A DNA stretch of 47,669 nucleotides, from NCBI RefSeq assembly GCF_000968015.1, contig NZ_LACH01000054.1, positions 24,224 through 71,892 of the forward strand, in the 5' to 3' direction. The notes under the pieces were generated by a model that worked only from the letters and a program-made list of their open reading frames with translations, was not told the DNA's origin and made no database searches. This stretch comes from Pseudomonas fluorescens (GTDB lineage: Bacteria > Pseudomonadota > Gammaproteobacteria > Pseudomonadales > Pseudomonadaceae). Positions 15,789-24,282 of this stretch are shown one piece after another; the first letter of the stretch is position 1, and every line of letters starts with the position of its first letter. The position numbers and the translations under genes are program-made.

Positions 15789-16716
15789 TTGCTTCAATAC
15801 CGGTGGATAATCGCGCCCAACCCGCCACCAGTTGCGCGCTGATGCTCACGCCGCCGCACACCACAATCACCACATCATGGGCACCGGCAATCGCCGGATG
15901 GTCCAGGTATCCAATCGCCAACGAAACGCCGCACGCCGGCTCGACCAACTGACGCAGGTCGTTGGCGTATCGGACCACGCCCATGATCGCCTCGTCATCG
16001 CTAAGCACCACGCACTCATGGGGGAAATCGAGGATGTGCTTCACCGGCCAGGCGGCTACCTGAGCAGCGCCTAGCGAAGTGGCCACAGTGTCGATCCGCG
16101 GCAATCTGACCGGATGCCCGGCAGCGACCGCTGCCGCAAAAGAGGCCGCCCCCTGGGTTTCACAAGCAATGATCCGGCAGTCCATGCGGTCATGGCGAAT
16201 CAACCCGGTGAGAATGCCCGCCAGCAAACCACCACCCCCTACCGACGTCACCATTGCATCGACCTGAGGACAATCTTCGAGGATTTCATCGACTATCGTG
16301 CTGTGCCCTTCCCACAACACCGGGTGATCGAAGGCCGGCACGTATTCAGTGTCCGCGCCTTGCGAGAGTTCCTTCGCCCGTTGATTTGCATCGTCCCAGA
16401 CCTTGCCATGGACGATCACCTCGGCACCGGTTTTCCTGATCCGTGCGCGGGTGGTTTCGGGAGTGGTGTGCGGTACCACAATGCAGGCTTTCAACCCCAG
16501 GATGGCGGCAGCCACGGCGGTGGCGAACCCGGCATTACCGCCGGAAGGACAGACGACTTTGCGTTTGCCCTGCGCCTTTGCCTGGCTGCACAAAAGGCCC
16601 ATGCCGCGCAATTTGAACGAACCGCTGGGTTGCAGGTTTTCCAGCTTGAGCCAGATCCGCCGGGCCGGCGTCGACAGGCCTGGGTGCAGAATCAACGGCG
16701 TTCTGATGTGAAGCAT
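15784..16716 (-). CDS. PLP-dependent threonine/serine dehydratase-family protein
   Basis: 310 aa fold-type II PLP enzyme. The ATG at 16716 has AAGGAG seven bases upstream; a longer reading to 16752 lacks such a site. The PLP lysine is in GSFKLRG, the phosphate-binding loop is SGGNAGFATA, and a second glycine-rich loop TSVGGGGLLAG follows. This is the pattern of L-serine/threonine dehydratases and of serine racemase relatives. It likely deaminates a hydroxy-amino acid to a 2-oxo acid in the cytoplasm. The SDR gene lies 67 bases upstream on the same strand and may be co-transcribed. Confidence 0.85.
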   Translation of the reverse strand: MLHIRTPLILHPGLSTPARRIWLKLENLQPSGSFKLRGMGLLCSQAKAQGKRKVVCPSGGNAGFATAVAAAILGLKACIVVPHTTPETTRARIRKTGAEVIVHGKVWDDANQRAKELSQGADTEYVPAFDHPVLWEGHSTIVDEILEDCPQVDAMVTSVGGGGLLAGILTGLIRHDRMDCRIIACETQGAASFAAAVAAGHPVRLPRIDTVATSLGAAQVAAWPVKHILDFPHECVVLSDDEAIMGVVRYANDLRQLVEPACGVSLAIGYLDHPAIAGAHDVVIVVCGGVSISAQLVAGWARLSTGIEAR

Positions 16717-16783
16717 GGTGAAGCTCCTTAAGGGTGAACAGTCCTTATCCAAGCTTAGTTCACCCTGCCCGGAGGCTACCGCT

Positions 16784-17575
16784 TCAGCGATAACGCGGTG
16801 CGGCCGTGGAATTGCCGAACAAGCCTGAAAGCGTCTGGCGTTGGGCTTCGTAGGTGTCCCACTGGTCGCCTTGGTGCAGGCCCGGAATGGTCACCACTTC
16901 GCCTTGCGCCAGGCCCGTCAGCGCGGCATCGACCATGTCCTGGGCAGACATCACGATCTCTTGCGGCAGGTTTTCCACCGGGTTGCCGGCCTCGCTCCAG
17001 AAGTCGGTGGCGGTGGCTCCGGGCAGCACGGCCTGGATCCGAATGCCTTTGTCGGCCAGCTCGCGGTGCATGGATTGGCTCAGGCCGAGGACAAACGCCT
17101 TGGTCCCGCCATACACGCCGTTGAGAATTTCCGGGGCGATGGCAACGATCGAGGAAATGTTGATCACCGTCCCGGTGCCGCGAGCGACGAAGCCTGGCAC
17201 CACCGCGTAAGCGAGGCGCATCAACGCGGTCACGTTGAGGGTGATCATGTCTTCCATGTCATCCACCGGGCTGCCGAGCAGCGGCATGACAGCGCCGACC
17301 CCGGCGTTGTTGACCAACAGGGTGATACTGGCGTCGGAGCGTAGAATTTCTTCGACCCGCCGCACGTCGGCCTTGTCTTTCAGATCAGCGGCGACCACTT
17401 CGACTGTGCGACCGGTTTCGTTACTCAGGTGGTTGGCCAGGGCGTTCAGTTTTGCCTGGCTGCGGGCGACCAGAATCAGGTCGTAACCCTGCCGGGCGAG
17501 TCGGTCGGCATACACCGCGCCGATGCCCGAAGAAGCGCCAGTGATCAGCGCGGTACCTTTGGATGAGAGGGCCAT
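16784..17575 (-). CDS. Short-chain dehydrogenase/reductase
   Basis: 263 aa classical SDR. The ATG at 17575 with GAAGGAA upstream is chosen over a start five codons earlier. The cofactor loop is TGASSGIG, with LVNNAGVG, and the catalytic Ser-Tyr-Lys appears as NISSIV and VYGGTKAF. The R after the second beta strand (LVARSQAK) suggests NADP. It is divergent from the GlxA-like regulator at 17699, which is its likely controller. Substrate not inferable. Confidence 0.88.
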   Translation of the reverse strand: MALSSKGTALITGASSGIGAVYADRLARQGYDLILVARSQAKLNALANHLSNETGRTVEVVAADLKDKADVRRVEEILRSDASITLLVNNAGVGAVMPLLGSPVDDMEDMITLNVTALMRLAYAVVPGFVARGTGTVINISSIVAIAPEILNGVYGGTKAFVLGLSQSMHRELADKGIRIQAVLPGATATDFWSEAGNPVENLPQEIVMSAQDMVDAALTGLAQGEVVTIPGLHQGDQWDTYEAQRQTLSGLFGNSTAAPRYR

Positions 17576-17618
17576 GTCGATTTCCTTCACAGTGAGGCGA
17601 TAACGTCGCCGGGTGTGA

Positions 17619-17641
17619 ATCGTTATAAATGGTCTAACGAT
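17619..17641. promoter_or_regulatory. Candidate operator between SDR and GlxA-like genes
   Basis: ATCGTTA-N9-TAACGAT is a perfect inverted repeat of 23 bases in the 123-base divergent gap. ACGTTT is repeated just to its right. It is probably a regulator binding site shared by both divergent promoters. Confidence 0.4.
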
Positions 17642-17698
17642 CGTCTCAAATGACGTTTAAAGTACGTTTTTCGGACATGACCTTTTGAGGACATCTCG

Positions 17699-18643
17699 AT
17701 GACTTCCGTGGCGTTTGTAGTGTTTGAAGGGTTCCAGTCCATGGCGCTGGCGGCCATGCCGGTGTTCGAGTACGCCAATTTCAGCGCCGGCGAAGCGCTG
17801 TATGACGTCAGCGTACTGTCCGAAGACGGCCGCATATTGCGCGCTTCCGGTGGACTGAGCGTCGGCACCGAGGCCTTTGGTGAGCGGGTGTTCGATACGG
17901 TGATTGTGGTGGGCGGCGATGCCATCCTCGAGCAGGCGCCCGAGGGGGTACTGAACTACCTGCGCACAAACGTTAAAACCGCACGGCGCACGGCGTCGAT
18001 CTGCTCCGGGGCGTTCGTCCTGGCCCAGGCCGGTTTGCTCGACGGACGGCGGGCCACCACCCATTGGGCTTATGCACGGGAGCTGCAAGCGCGGTTTCCG
18101 TCGATCAAGGTCGAAGAAGACCGCATCTACGTCGTCGATGGTTCGATCTGGACCTCCGCCGGGATGACCGCCGGCATCGACCTGGCGCTGGCCATGGTGG
18201 AAAAGGATCACGGCGCCGCACTCGCCCGTTCCGTGGCGCAGAAACTGGTGATGTACCACCGCCGTGCGGGCGGCCAGTCGCAACACTCGGCGCTGCTGGA
18301 ACTGGAAGCGAAATCCGACCGTATTCAAACCGTCCTCGGCTATGCGCGAGAACACCTCACCGAGACGTTGTCGGTGGAGCAACTGGCGGACGTCGCGCGC
18401 CTCAGCCCTCGGCAGTTCAGCCGGGCCTTCCGGGCGGAAACCGGTCAATCACCGGCCAAAGCCATCGAGAACCTGCGCCTGGAAACAGCACGGCAGATGC
18501 TGGAACGCGGGCGCCTGACCCTCGACCAGATAGCCGAAGAATCCGGCTTCAGCGACTGCCGCCGCATGCGCGAAGCCTTCCTTCGGGCGTTCGGGCAGCC
18601 GCCGCAGGTGATTCGGCGTAATGCCAGGGCCGACGCCACGTAG
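17699..18643 (+). CDS. GlxA-like regulator (DJ-1/PfpI domain plus AraC HTH)
   Basis: 314 aa. Residues 1-170 are a class I glutamine-amidotransferase-like (DJ-1/PfpI) sensor domain with ASICSGAFVLAQAGLLDGRRATTHW. Residues 210-310 are an AraC double helix-turn-helix, with SVEQLADVARLSPRQFSRAFRAETG and LDQIAEESGFSDCRRMREAFLR. The family (GlxA, ArgR/CdhR, GbdR) senses small nitrogenous or aldehyde metabolites. TGAGGA precedes the ATG. It is divergent from the SDR. The stop codon TAG is itself the first three bases of a 34-bp inverted repeat. Confidence 0.9.
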   Translation: MTSVAFVVFEGFQSMALAAMPVFEYANFSAGEALYDVSVLSEDGRILRASGGLSVGTEAFGERVFDTVIVVGGDAILEQAPEGVLNYLRTNVKTARRTASICSGAFVLAQAGLLDGRRATTHWAYARELQARFPSIKVEEDRIYVVDGSIWTSAGMTAGIDLALAMVEKDHGAALARSVAQKLVMYHRRAGGQSQHSALLELEAKSDRIQTVLGYAREHLTETLSVEQLADVARLSPRQFSRAFRAETGQSPAKAIENLRLETARQMLERGRLTLDQIAEESGFSDCRRMREAFLRAFGQPPQVIRRNARADAT

Positions 18644-18728
18644 GAGCTGCCGCAGGCTGCGATCTTTTGATCTTGAGCGGTATTGAGGACGGCCAAGATC
18701 AAAAGATCGCAGCCTGCGGCAGCTCCTA
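18641..18728. repeat. Perfect 34-bp inverted repeat (GCAGCCTGCGGCAGCTCCTA type)
   Basis: Arms 18641-18674 and 18695-18728 are exact reverse complements, 20 bases apart. This is a second extragenic repeat class, distinct from the GAGCTTGCTCGCGA REPs; a shorter relative lies at 44092-44177. It begins on the stop codon of the upstream regulator and may act as a strong mRNA 3' hairpin. Confidence 0.9.
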
Positions 18729-18764
18729 CAATGAACGGTGTCAGGTTCGTTTGTGGAGATGTAG

Positions 18765-19424
18765 ATGAAAATCTCGGCCAAACTGGCGTTTTTCGCCGTA
18801 GTTTCCACCCTCGCCTACCTCGGGCTCGCGGTGTGGGGGCTCGGCGGGTTCTCGGCGTTTTTCTCTCATACACCGCTGGTGGTCATCGTGTGTGCCACTT
18901 TGGTGATGGCCATCGCGTCCTTGTTCACTGAGGTCAACCTGAGTTCCGGCGAACGTGAAGACCGGGCCAATCGCTGGGTGCTGCCGGCGTTCGGGGTGAT
19001 CGGTTTATTGAGCGGGTATTTGCCGGCCTATACGGACCGGATCGATTTCTGGACCTTTGGTGGCGAAGGTGTGCGCTGGCTCGGGGCGTTGCTATTCATC
19101 ATCGGCGGCACGCTGCGGCTGTGGCCGGTGTTTGTGCTGGGCAAGCGTTTTAGTGGACTGGTGGCGATTCAGCCGGGGCACACGCTGGTCACCGACGGGA
19201 TTTATCGCACCTTGCGCAACCCCAGTTATCTGGGGCTGATGATCACTGCAGTGGGCTGGGCACTGGCCTTTCGCTCCGGCGTTGGCCTGTTGCTGGCCGC
19301 GGTGACGCTGATCCCGCTGATCGCCCGCATTCACGCCGAAGAAGCGCTGTTAAGGACGCAGTTCGGCAGCGAATACGAGGCTTACTGCGCCCGCAGTTGG
19401 CGGTTGATTCCCGGGGTTTACTGA
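18765..19424 (+). CDS. ICMT/PEMT-family membrane methyltransferase-like protein
   Basis: 219 aa integral membrane protein with about five hydrophobic spans. The C-terminal half carries the isoprenylcysteine carboxyl methyltransferase signature: GHTLVTDGIYRTLRNPSYLG and, later, the acidic pair in RIHAEEALLRTQFGSEYEAY. Bacterial members are poorly characterised and may methylate lipids or small molecules with SAM. GGAG lies six bases before the ATG. It is flanked by repeats on both sides and appears monocistronic. Confidence 0.82.
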   Translation: MKISAKLAFFAVVSTLAYLGLAVWGLGGFSAFFSHTPLVVIVCATLVMAIASLFTEVNLSSGEREDRANRWVLPAFGVIGLLSGYLPAYTDRIDFWTFGGEGVRWLGALLFIIGGTLRLWPVFVLGKRFSGLVAIQPGHTLVTDGIYRTLRNPSYLGLMITAVGWALAFRSGVGLLLAAVTLIPLIARIHAEEALLRTQFGSEYEAYCARSWRLIPGVY

Positions 19425-19440
19425 AACAACAAAATCCTAA

Positions 19441-19531
19441 TGTGGGAGCGAGCTTGCTCGCGATGGCGGGCTATCAGTCGACATTATTGTTGAATGTTAA
19501 ACCGCTATCGCGAGCAAGCTCGCTCCCACAT
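19441..19531. repeat. REPIN
   Basis: Inverted pair of the standard REP (TGTGGGAGCGAGCTTGCTCG on the left, complement on the right). It fills the convergent gap between the ICMT-like gene and the HAD gene; the HAD stop codon abuts its right end. Confidence 0.92.
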
Positions 19532-20199
19532 TAGTTGGTGTGCAGGCAGATTTGGTCGTCGTGATCCACATGGGCTACGACCGACTCATAGCTGGCGAGC
19601 GTGGCGTGCGGGGTCTGGAGCGGATGGTCGTGGGTCGCGGTCACTACGATCAGGCCCGCGCCCGCTGCCTCGGCGGCGAGAATGCCCACGGTGGCGTCTT
19701 CGAAAATCAGGCAATCGGCCGGTTCAACGCCCAAGCGCTTGGCCGCCAGTCGATAACCCGCGGGATCGGGTTTTCCGGCGCTGACGTCTTCGGCAGTGAC
19801 CATCACCAAAGGCTCTGGAATACCCGCCGCGGCCATCCGCCGCAGCGCCAATGCCTTCGGCGCAGAAGTGACGATTGCCCATTGATTGGCAGGCAGCGAC
19901 TTCAGAAAGTCTGCCGCGCCAGGCACCTCAATGATTCCCTCGACATCCTCGATTTCCGCCTCGGTGATGAACGCCGCTTCAGCCTCGGCATCCACCCCGG
20001 GCAACGCCAGGCGATTGATGGTATCGATGGCGCGAACGCCATGAATGGTGGGCAGGAAGGTTTCGACATCGACGCTGTGGCGCACGGCCCAGGCCGCCCA
20101 GATCCGCTCGGCAGCGGCGATGGAATTGAGGACGGTGCCGTCCATATCAAACAGAAAAGCGCGGTACGGGGTGTTGAAGACGGATTCTTGAGCAGACAA
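19531..20199 (-). CDS. HAD-superfamily phosphatase (sugar-phosphatase-like)
   Basis: 222 aa HAD hydrolase. The catalytic motif I is FLFDMDGTVLNS, motif II is VTSAPKAL, the lysine is in GKPDPAGY, and motif IV is LIFEDATVG. The alpha-helical cap of the beta-phosphoglucomutase/YfbT type follows motif I. The start is set at the TTG at 20199 (SAQESVFNTPYR), preceded by AGAGGAAG; there is no ATG between it and motif I, and extending to 20334 adds an unlikely arginine-rich leader. It removes phosphate from a small sugar phosphate. Role in context unclear. Confidence 0.82.
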   Translation of the reverse strand: MSAQESVFNTPYRAFLFDMDGTVLNSIAAAERIWAAWAVRHSVDVETFLPTIHGVRAIDTINRLALPGVDAEAEAAFITEAEIEDVEGIIEVPGAADFLKSLPANQWAIVTSAPKALALRRMAAAGIPEPLVMVTAEDVSAGKPDPAGYRLAAKRLGVEPADCLIFEDATVGILAAEAAGAGLIVVTATHDHPLQTPHATLASYESVVAHVDHDDQICLHTN

Positions 20200-20311
20200 G
20201 GGGGAGCTTCCTCTCGCAAGTGCCAGGCGGGTTCGCCGAACAATGTAGCATTTGCGAGGAGCTGCCGAACGCGGCCCGAGCCTTCGGCAACTCCTCCAGA
20301 GGATTTCCTGA

Positions 20312-20524
20312 CTAAGCGGGACGTGGTGCTTCAACAGGCGGGGTGCCGTCGTGAAACATGGTCTTCAGTTGAGCACGCAGTTCCGGTGAATCGGTGTGCT
20401 TGTGAACACTGACTGCATGCTGTGCGGCGGCCTCGAGCAGTTCGTTTTCAGAGTCTGCGGACAGTGCGACCGAGCATTTGGCATCGCTTGGAAACTCGCG
20501 GCAGTCGATGTATTTACGCGCCAT
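20312..20524 (-). CDS. Small DUF1059 protein
   Basis: 70 aa: MARKYIDCREFPSDAKCSVA opens the protein, with two cysteines, followed by ENELLEAAAQHAVSVHKH. This is the DUF1059 family, small proteins of unknown function. GGAGGAGAA precedes the ATG. It stands alone between the HAD gene and the response regulator. Confidence 0.85.
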   Translation of the reverse strand: MARKYIDCREFPSDAKCSVALSADSENELLEAAAQHAVSVHKHTDSPELRAQLKTMFHDGTPPVEAPRPA

Positions 20525-20683
20525 GATCTTCTCCTCCCTACGACGAAGGCAGGCCGTGGCCTGCGTGAACGATCACTCGACGCGCCATCTCATCCATCCA
20601 ACACGACTGCATGTCGCACCGAGTGTGCCGACTCTTGAAGTATAGGCCCGCCACAAGCCGCATCGTGACAGGTTGTAGTGGTT

Positions 20684-21091
20684 CTACAGGGTATGTTTCG
20701 ACTTCAAGGCACCTTCGACACAGTCCAGCAACTGCCCAAGCGCCCACGGTTTCTTGATGAACGACACCGAATGCCTGACCCCGGCGCTTTCCGGTGTTTC
20801 GAAACCGGACATGATCATGATCGGTTTGTTCGGCCAGCGGTCGCCAAACAGATTGGCCAGGTCCGCGCCATTGAGTTTGCCTGGCATGGTGATGTCCGTG
20901 AGCAATAGACGGACGCCGTCCGAGTGTTGTTCCAGATACGCTGACGCGGCATCCGCACTGACATGCGCTTCAACCAAAAAGCCTTCCTCCTGAAGAATTT
21001 CGCAGAGAAACTCCAGGATCAGCGGGTCGTCCTCCACCACAAGAATCAACCCGCCAAGGAGATGATCGCCCGCCTTCGATACTGGTCTCAT
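20684..21091 (-). CDS. Single-domain response regulator (CheY-like)
   Basis: 135 aa receiver domain with no output domain. The acidic pocket is VVEDDP, the phospho-acceptor aspartate is in LLLTDITMPG, the threonine/serine switch is in MIMSGF, and the lysine is in FIKKPW. Such stand-alone receivers commonly serve hybrid or soluble histidine kinases. No kinase gene is nearby, so it is an orphan in this window. Confidence 0.88.
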   Translation of the reverse strand: MRPVSKAGDHLLGGLILVVEDDPLILEFLCEILQEEGFLVEAHVSADAASAYLEQHSDGVRLLLTDITMPGKLNGADLANLFGDRWPNKPIMIMSGFETPESAGVRHSVSFIKKPWALGQLLDCVEGALKSKHTL

Positions 21092-21203
21092 GACTGTGCC
21101 ACTCCCTGATTGCCTAAATGATTTCGCGCGCTTAAATCCGCTACCTACAGGTATGAGCAGCGGACTTCGCGGAAATTCATTTTTGATGCAATCGGGCGGT
21201 GAA

Positions 21204-22811
21204 TCAGGCGTCCTGCAAAATCAGATCGGCGCCCTTCTCCGCCACCATCAGCACGGCAGCGTGAGTATTGCCAGAGGTCACGTTAGGGAAAATCGATGCA
21301 TCGACAATGCGCAAACCATCTAAACCATGGACTTTAAGGCGCTTGTCGACCACCGACTTCTGTTCGTCCGCGCCCATCGTGCAGGAACCGCACAGGTGAT
21401 AAATCGAGCCGCTGTTTTCGCGAAAGTACTGCAGCATCTGTTCGTCACTTTCGATGGCCGGCCCCGGCAGCACTTCTTCGACGGTAATGCCTTTGAGCGC
21501 CGGCGCCTGCATGATTCTGCGCATCAAGCGGCTGCCCTGGATCACCTCGTCGATGTCCTTTTGCGTGCTCAGGTAATTCGGGTCGATCAGCGCCGCGTCC
21601 CGCGGATTTTTCGAAGCAATCTCGATGTACCCGCGACTGGTCGGTCGGCACGGGTTGAAGCACAACAGGAAGCCTGAATACGGTTCCGGCTTGAGGCTAG
21701 CCTTATTGTTTTTTGGAATCTGGTACGACAACGGGTTGAAGTACAACTGCAGATTAGGATTGGCTTGCTGCTCATTGCCACGGAAGAATCCGCCGGCCTG
21801 ATTGACGCTCATCGCCAGTGCGCCCTTGCGGGTGAACACGTATTTCAAACCCAGTTTGAACTGACCGAACAGCGAGCTCAGTTGATCATTGAGCGTCGGG
21901 ATGTTGGCCTTGTAGTAGTAACTGGCGCAGAGGTGGTCTTGCAGGTTCTGCCCTACCGCCGGCAGGTGTTTGACCAACGGGATGTTGTGTCTGGCCAGCA
22001 GCGCCTGATCCGCGACACCGGACAATTGCAGGATCTTCGGCGTGTCCACGGCACCGGCGCAAAGAATGACTTCCTTGTTGGCGGTAAATGTCCGCACCAC
22101 GCCGTGCTGGGTGATGGAAATCCCGGTCGCCCGGCCGTTATCAAACAACACCCGATCCACCAGCGCGTAATGCTCAACCGTCAGGTTCGGCCGGCTCAAT
22201 GCCGGATGCAGATGCGCAAAACTGCTGGAGCAACGCTGACCGTTGCGGGTGTTGACGTCATAGATGCCGGAACCTTCAAATTTCGGGCCGTTGAAGTCGT
22301 CGCTATGGGGATAACCCAGTTCATCGCAGCCCTTGAGGAATACATCGCAAATCGGATGGGTCTGGCCCTTCATAGGTGTGATGCTGATCGGGCCGCTCCC
22401 GCCGTGGTACTCGCTGTCGCCCAGCGGATGGTTTTCCAGTTTGCGAAAATACGGCAGCACGTCCTTGAAGCTCCAGCCATCGTTGCCATTGGCCGCCCAG
22501 TCATCAAAGTCATGGGCCTGGCCACGGACGTAGATCATCGCGTTGATAGAGCCGGAACCACCCTGCACCTTGCCCCGCGGGGCATAGATTTCGCGGTTGT
22601 TCAGCTGTTTTTGCGGCTGGCTGTAGTACATCCAGTTGAAGGTCGGGTTGTAATACATTTTGGCGAAGCCGACCGGGATCCTGAACCACAGAGAACTGTC
22701 CTTGCCGCCCGCTTCCAGCAGCAACACCGAGTGTTTCCCGGACGCAGAGAGCCGATTGGCAAGGATGCAGCCTGCGGCGCCTGCGCCAGCGATGATGTAG
22801 TCGTAAGTCAT
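21204..22811 (-). CDS. GMC-family FAD-dependent oxidoreductase
   Basis: 535 aa flavoprotein of the choline/alcohol dehydrogenase type. The FAD-binding motif is YIIAGAGAAGCILANRL, with LLLEAGG. GMC signature 1 is visible in GKVQGGSGSINAMIYVRG and signature 2 in GAVDTPKILQLSGV. The C-terminal active-site histidines are in YHLCGSCTMG and SGNTHAAVLMVAEKGAD. It oxidises an alcohol, probably passing electrons to the respiratory chain. It is transcribed leftward after the dehydratase-like gene but separated from it by a 180-base repeat, so it may have its own message or be weakly coupled. Confidence 0.92.
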   Translation of the reverse strand: MTYDYIIAGAGAAGCILANRLSASGKHSVLLLEAGGKDSSLWFRIPVGFAKMYYNPTFNWMYYSQPQKQLNNREIYAPRGKVQGGSGSINAMIYVRGQAHDFDDWAANGNDGWSFKDVLPYFRKLENHPLGDSEYHGGSGPISITPMKGQTHPICDVFLKGCDELGYPHSDDFNGPKFEGSGIYDVNTRNGQRCSSSFAHLHPALSRPNLTVEHYALVDRVLFDNGRATGISITQHGVVRTFTANKEVILCAGAVDTPKILQLSGVADQALLARHNIPLVKHLPAVGQNLQDHLCASYYYKANIPTLNDQLSSLFGQFKLGLKYVFTRKGALAMSVNQAGGFFRGNEQQANPNLQLYFNPLSYQIPKNNKASLKPEPYSGFLLCFNPCRPTSRGYIEIASKNPRDAALIDPNYLSTQKDIDEVIQGSRLMRRIMQAPALKGITVEEVLPGPAIESDEQMLQYFRENSGSIYHLCGSCTMGADEQKSVVDKRLKVHGLDGLRIVDASIFPNVTSGNTHAAVLMVAEKGADLILQDA

Positions 22812-22858
22812 GCACGGTTACCGCGTAAGTCGTTGTACAAAAAAAACCGCCCACCCCC

Positions 22859-23037
22859 TGTGGGAGCGAGCTGCGTGGCGAGGGGATTTATCCCCGTTCG
22901 GCTGCGAAGCAGTCGTAAAACCATTGTTTGCGGTGCATCTGATACACCGTGGTTTTCGATTTTGGGGCCGCTTCGCAGCCCAATGGGGCGGTGCGACGTG
23001 TCGCTAAATCCCCTCGCCACACAGCTCGCTCCCACAG
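22859..23037. repeat. Long composite inverted repeat of REP type
   Basis: About 180 bases flanked by TGTGGGAGCGAGCTG and CAGCTCGCTCCCACA. Inner paired segments are GTGGCGAGGGGATTTA with TAAATCCCCTCGCCAC, and GGCTGCGAAGC with GCTTCGCAGCC. It differs from the other copies by carrying these extra arms. It lies between the enolase-family gene and the GMC gene. Confidence 0.85.
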
Positions 23038-23063
23038 GTTTTGCGTTTGTGCGGCAAATCCCG

Positions 23064-24281
23064 TCAGCCTCGAGCTGGCGATGTGTCTTTGACGTCAGCC
23101 GGGGTCGGCGCCATTTGCAGGTGCAGGCGCTCGCCGGTGTACGGCGAATGCTTGCGCACCACGTCCATGTTCAGCTCCACCCCTAGGCCCGGTTCGGTGG
23201 ACGGAATGATGTAGCCATCCTCCCATTGCAACGGTTTGGTCAGGACTTCGGCGTGGAACCCGCCCCAGGTCATGATGCTTTCCTGGATCAGGAAGTTCGG
23301 CGTACAGGTGGCCAACTGAAAACTCGCCGCCGCACCGATCGGCCCGTTGTAGAGGTGCGGGGCGATTTGCGCGTAATAGGCTTCGGCCATGCTCGCGATT
23401 TTCTTGGCTTCCAGCAGACCGCCGCAGCGAGCGACGTTCATCTGCAGAATCGACGCACCGCCGGCCTGCAACAACTTGAAGAATTCGTACTTGGTGGTCA
23501 GCCGTTCTCCGGTGGCAATCGGGATGCTGGTTTTGGCCGCGACTTGCGCCATGGCCTCTTCCTGACCCGGCGGCACCGGTTCTTCGAACCACAGCGGATC
23601 GTATTTCTCCAGGCGCTTGGCCAGGCGGATCGCCGAGGACGGCACCATTTGCCCGTGGGTGCCAAACAGCAAATCGCACTTGTCGCCCACCGCTTCGCGA
23701 ATCTTGCGGCAGAAGGTTTCACAGCGTTCGAGCACTTCCAGGGAAATCTGGTGCCCGGAGTACGCGGTGTACGGTCCGGCCGGGTCGAACTTCACGGCCG
23801 TGAAACCTTTGTTCATGTTCTCGATGGCGCACTCGGCGGCCAGGTCCGGGTCGTCGTAGTCATACTCGCCCTTGCTGTTGACCGGGTACAGGTAGGTGTA
23901 GGAACGCAGGCGTTCGTTGACCTTACCGCCCAACAATTCGTAAACCGGTTTGTTCGCCGCTTTGCCGATGATGTCCCAGCACGCCATCTCCAGGCCGCTG
24001 ACCACACCCATCATGGTCAAATCCGGACGCTGGGTGAAACCGCTCGAATAGGCCTGACGGAAGAAGCGCTCAATGTGGTGCGGGTCGTGGTTGAGCAGGT
24101 AGCGTTCGAACACGTCTTCGATGATCGGCAGCATGGCTTTGGGGCCGAAGGTCGCGGCGTAGATTTCGCCCACGCCTTCAATACCGCAATCGGTCTTGAG
24201 CTTGACGAACAGCCAGTACATGCCGCCGATGTGCGGTGGCGGTACGGCAACGATATGGGTTTCAAGGGCGACGATTTTCAT
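23064..24281 (-). CDS. Enolase-superfamily (mandelate racemase/muconate lactonizing) sugar-acid dehydratase-like protein
   Basis: 405 aa with the capping domain then the barrel. Spacing to mandelate racemase is exact for E233 (E221), E259 (E247) and H309 (H297). However, the first metal ligand (D195) falls on G207 in LLFGTHGQM, and the His-Asp dyad aspartate (D270) falls on N282. H209 matches the acid histidine of the galactonate/mannonate dehydratases. It probably dehydrates or isomerises an acid sugar with altered chemistry. The ATG at 24281 is one base after the MFS stop, so translation is coupled; a GTG at 24290 is possible. Confidence 0.85.
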   Translation of the reverse strand: MKIVALETHIVAVPPPHIGGMYWLFVKLKTDCGIEGVGEIYAATFGPKAMLPIIEDVFERYLLNHDPHHIERFFRQAYSSGFTQRPDLTMMGVVSGLEMACWDIIGKAANKPVYELLGGKVNERLRSYTYLYPVNSKGEYDYDDPDLAAECAIENMNKGFTAVKFDPAGPYTAYSGHQISLEVLERCETFCRKIREAVGDKCDLLFGTHGQMVPSSAIRLAKRLEKYDPLWFEEPVPPGQEEAMAQVAAKTSIPIATGERLTTKYEFFKLLQAGGASILQMNVARCGGLLEAKKIASMAEAYYAQIAPHLYNGPIGAAASFQLATCTPNFLIQESIMTWGGFHAEVLTKPLQWEDGYIIPSTEPGLGVELNMDVVRKHSPYTGERLHLQMAPTPADVKDTSPARG

Positions 24282-24282
24282 C

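Noticed and set aside
21765..23186. 473-aa open frame on the plus strand
   Set aside because: Antisense to the GMC oxidoreductase and continues through a repeat; no domain recognised.
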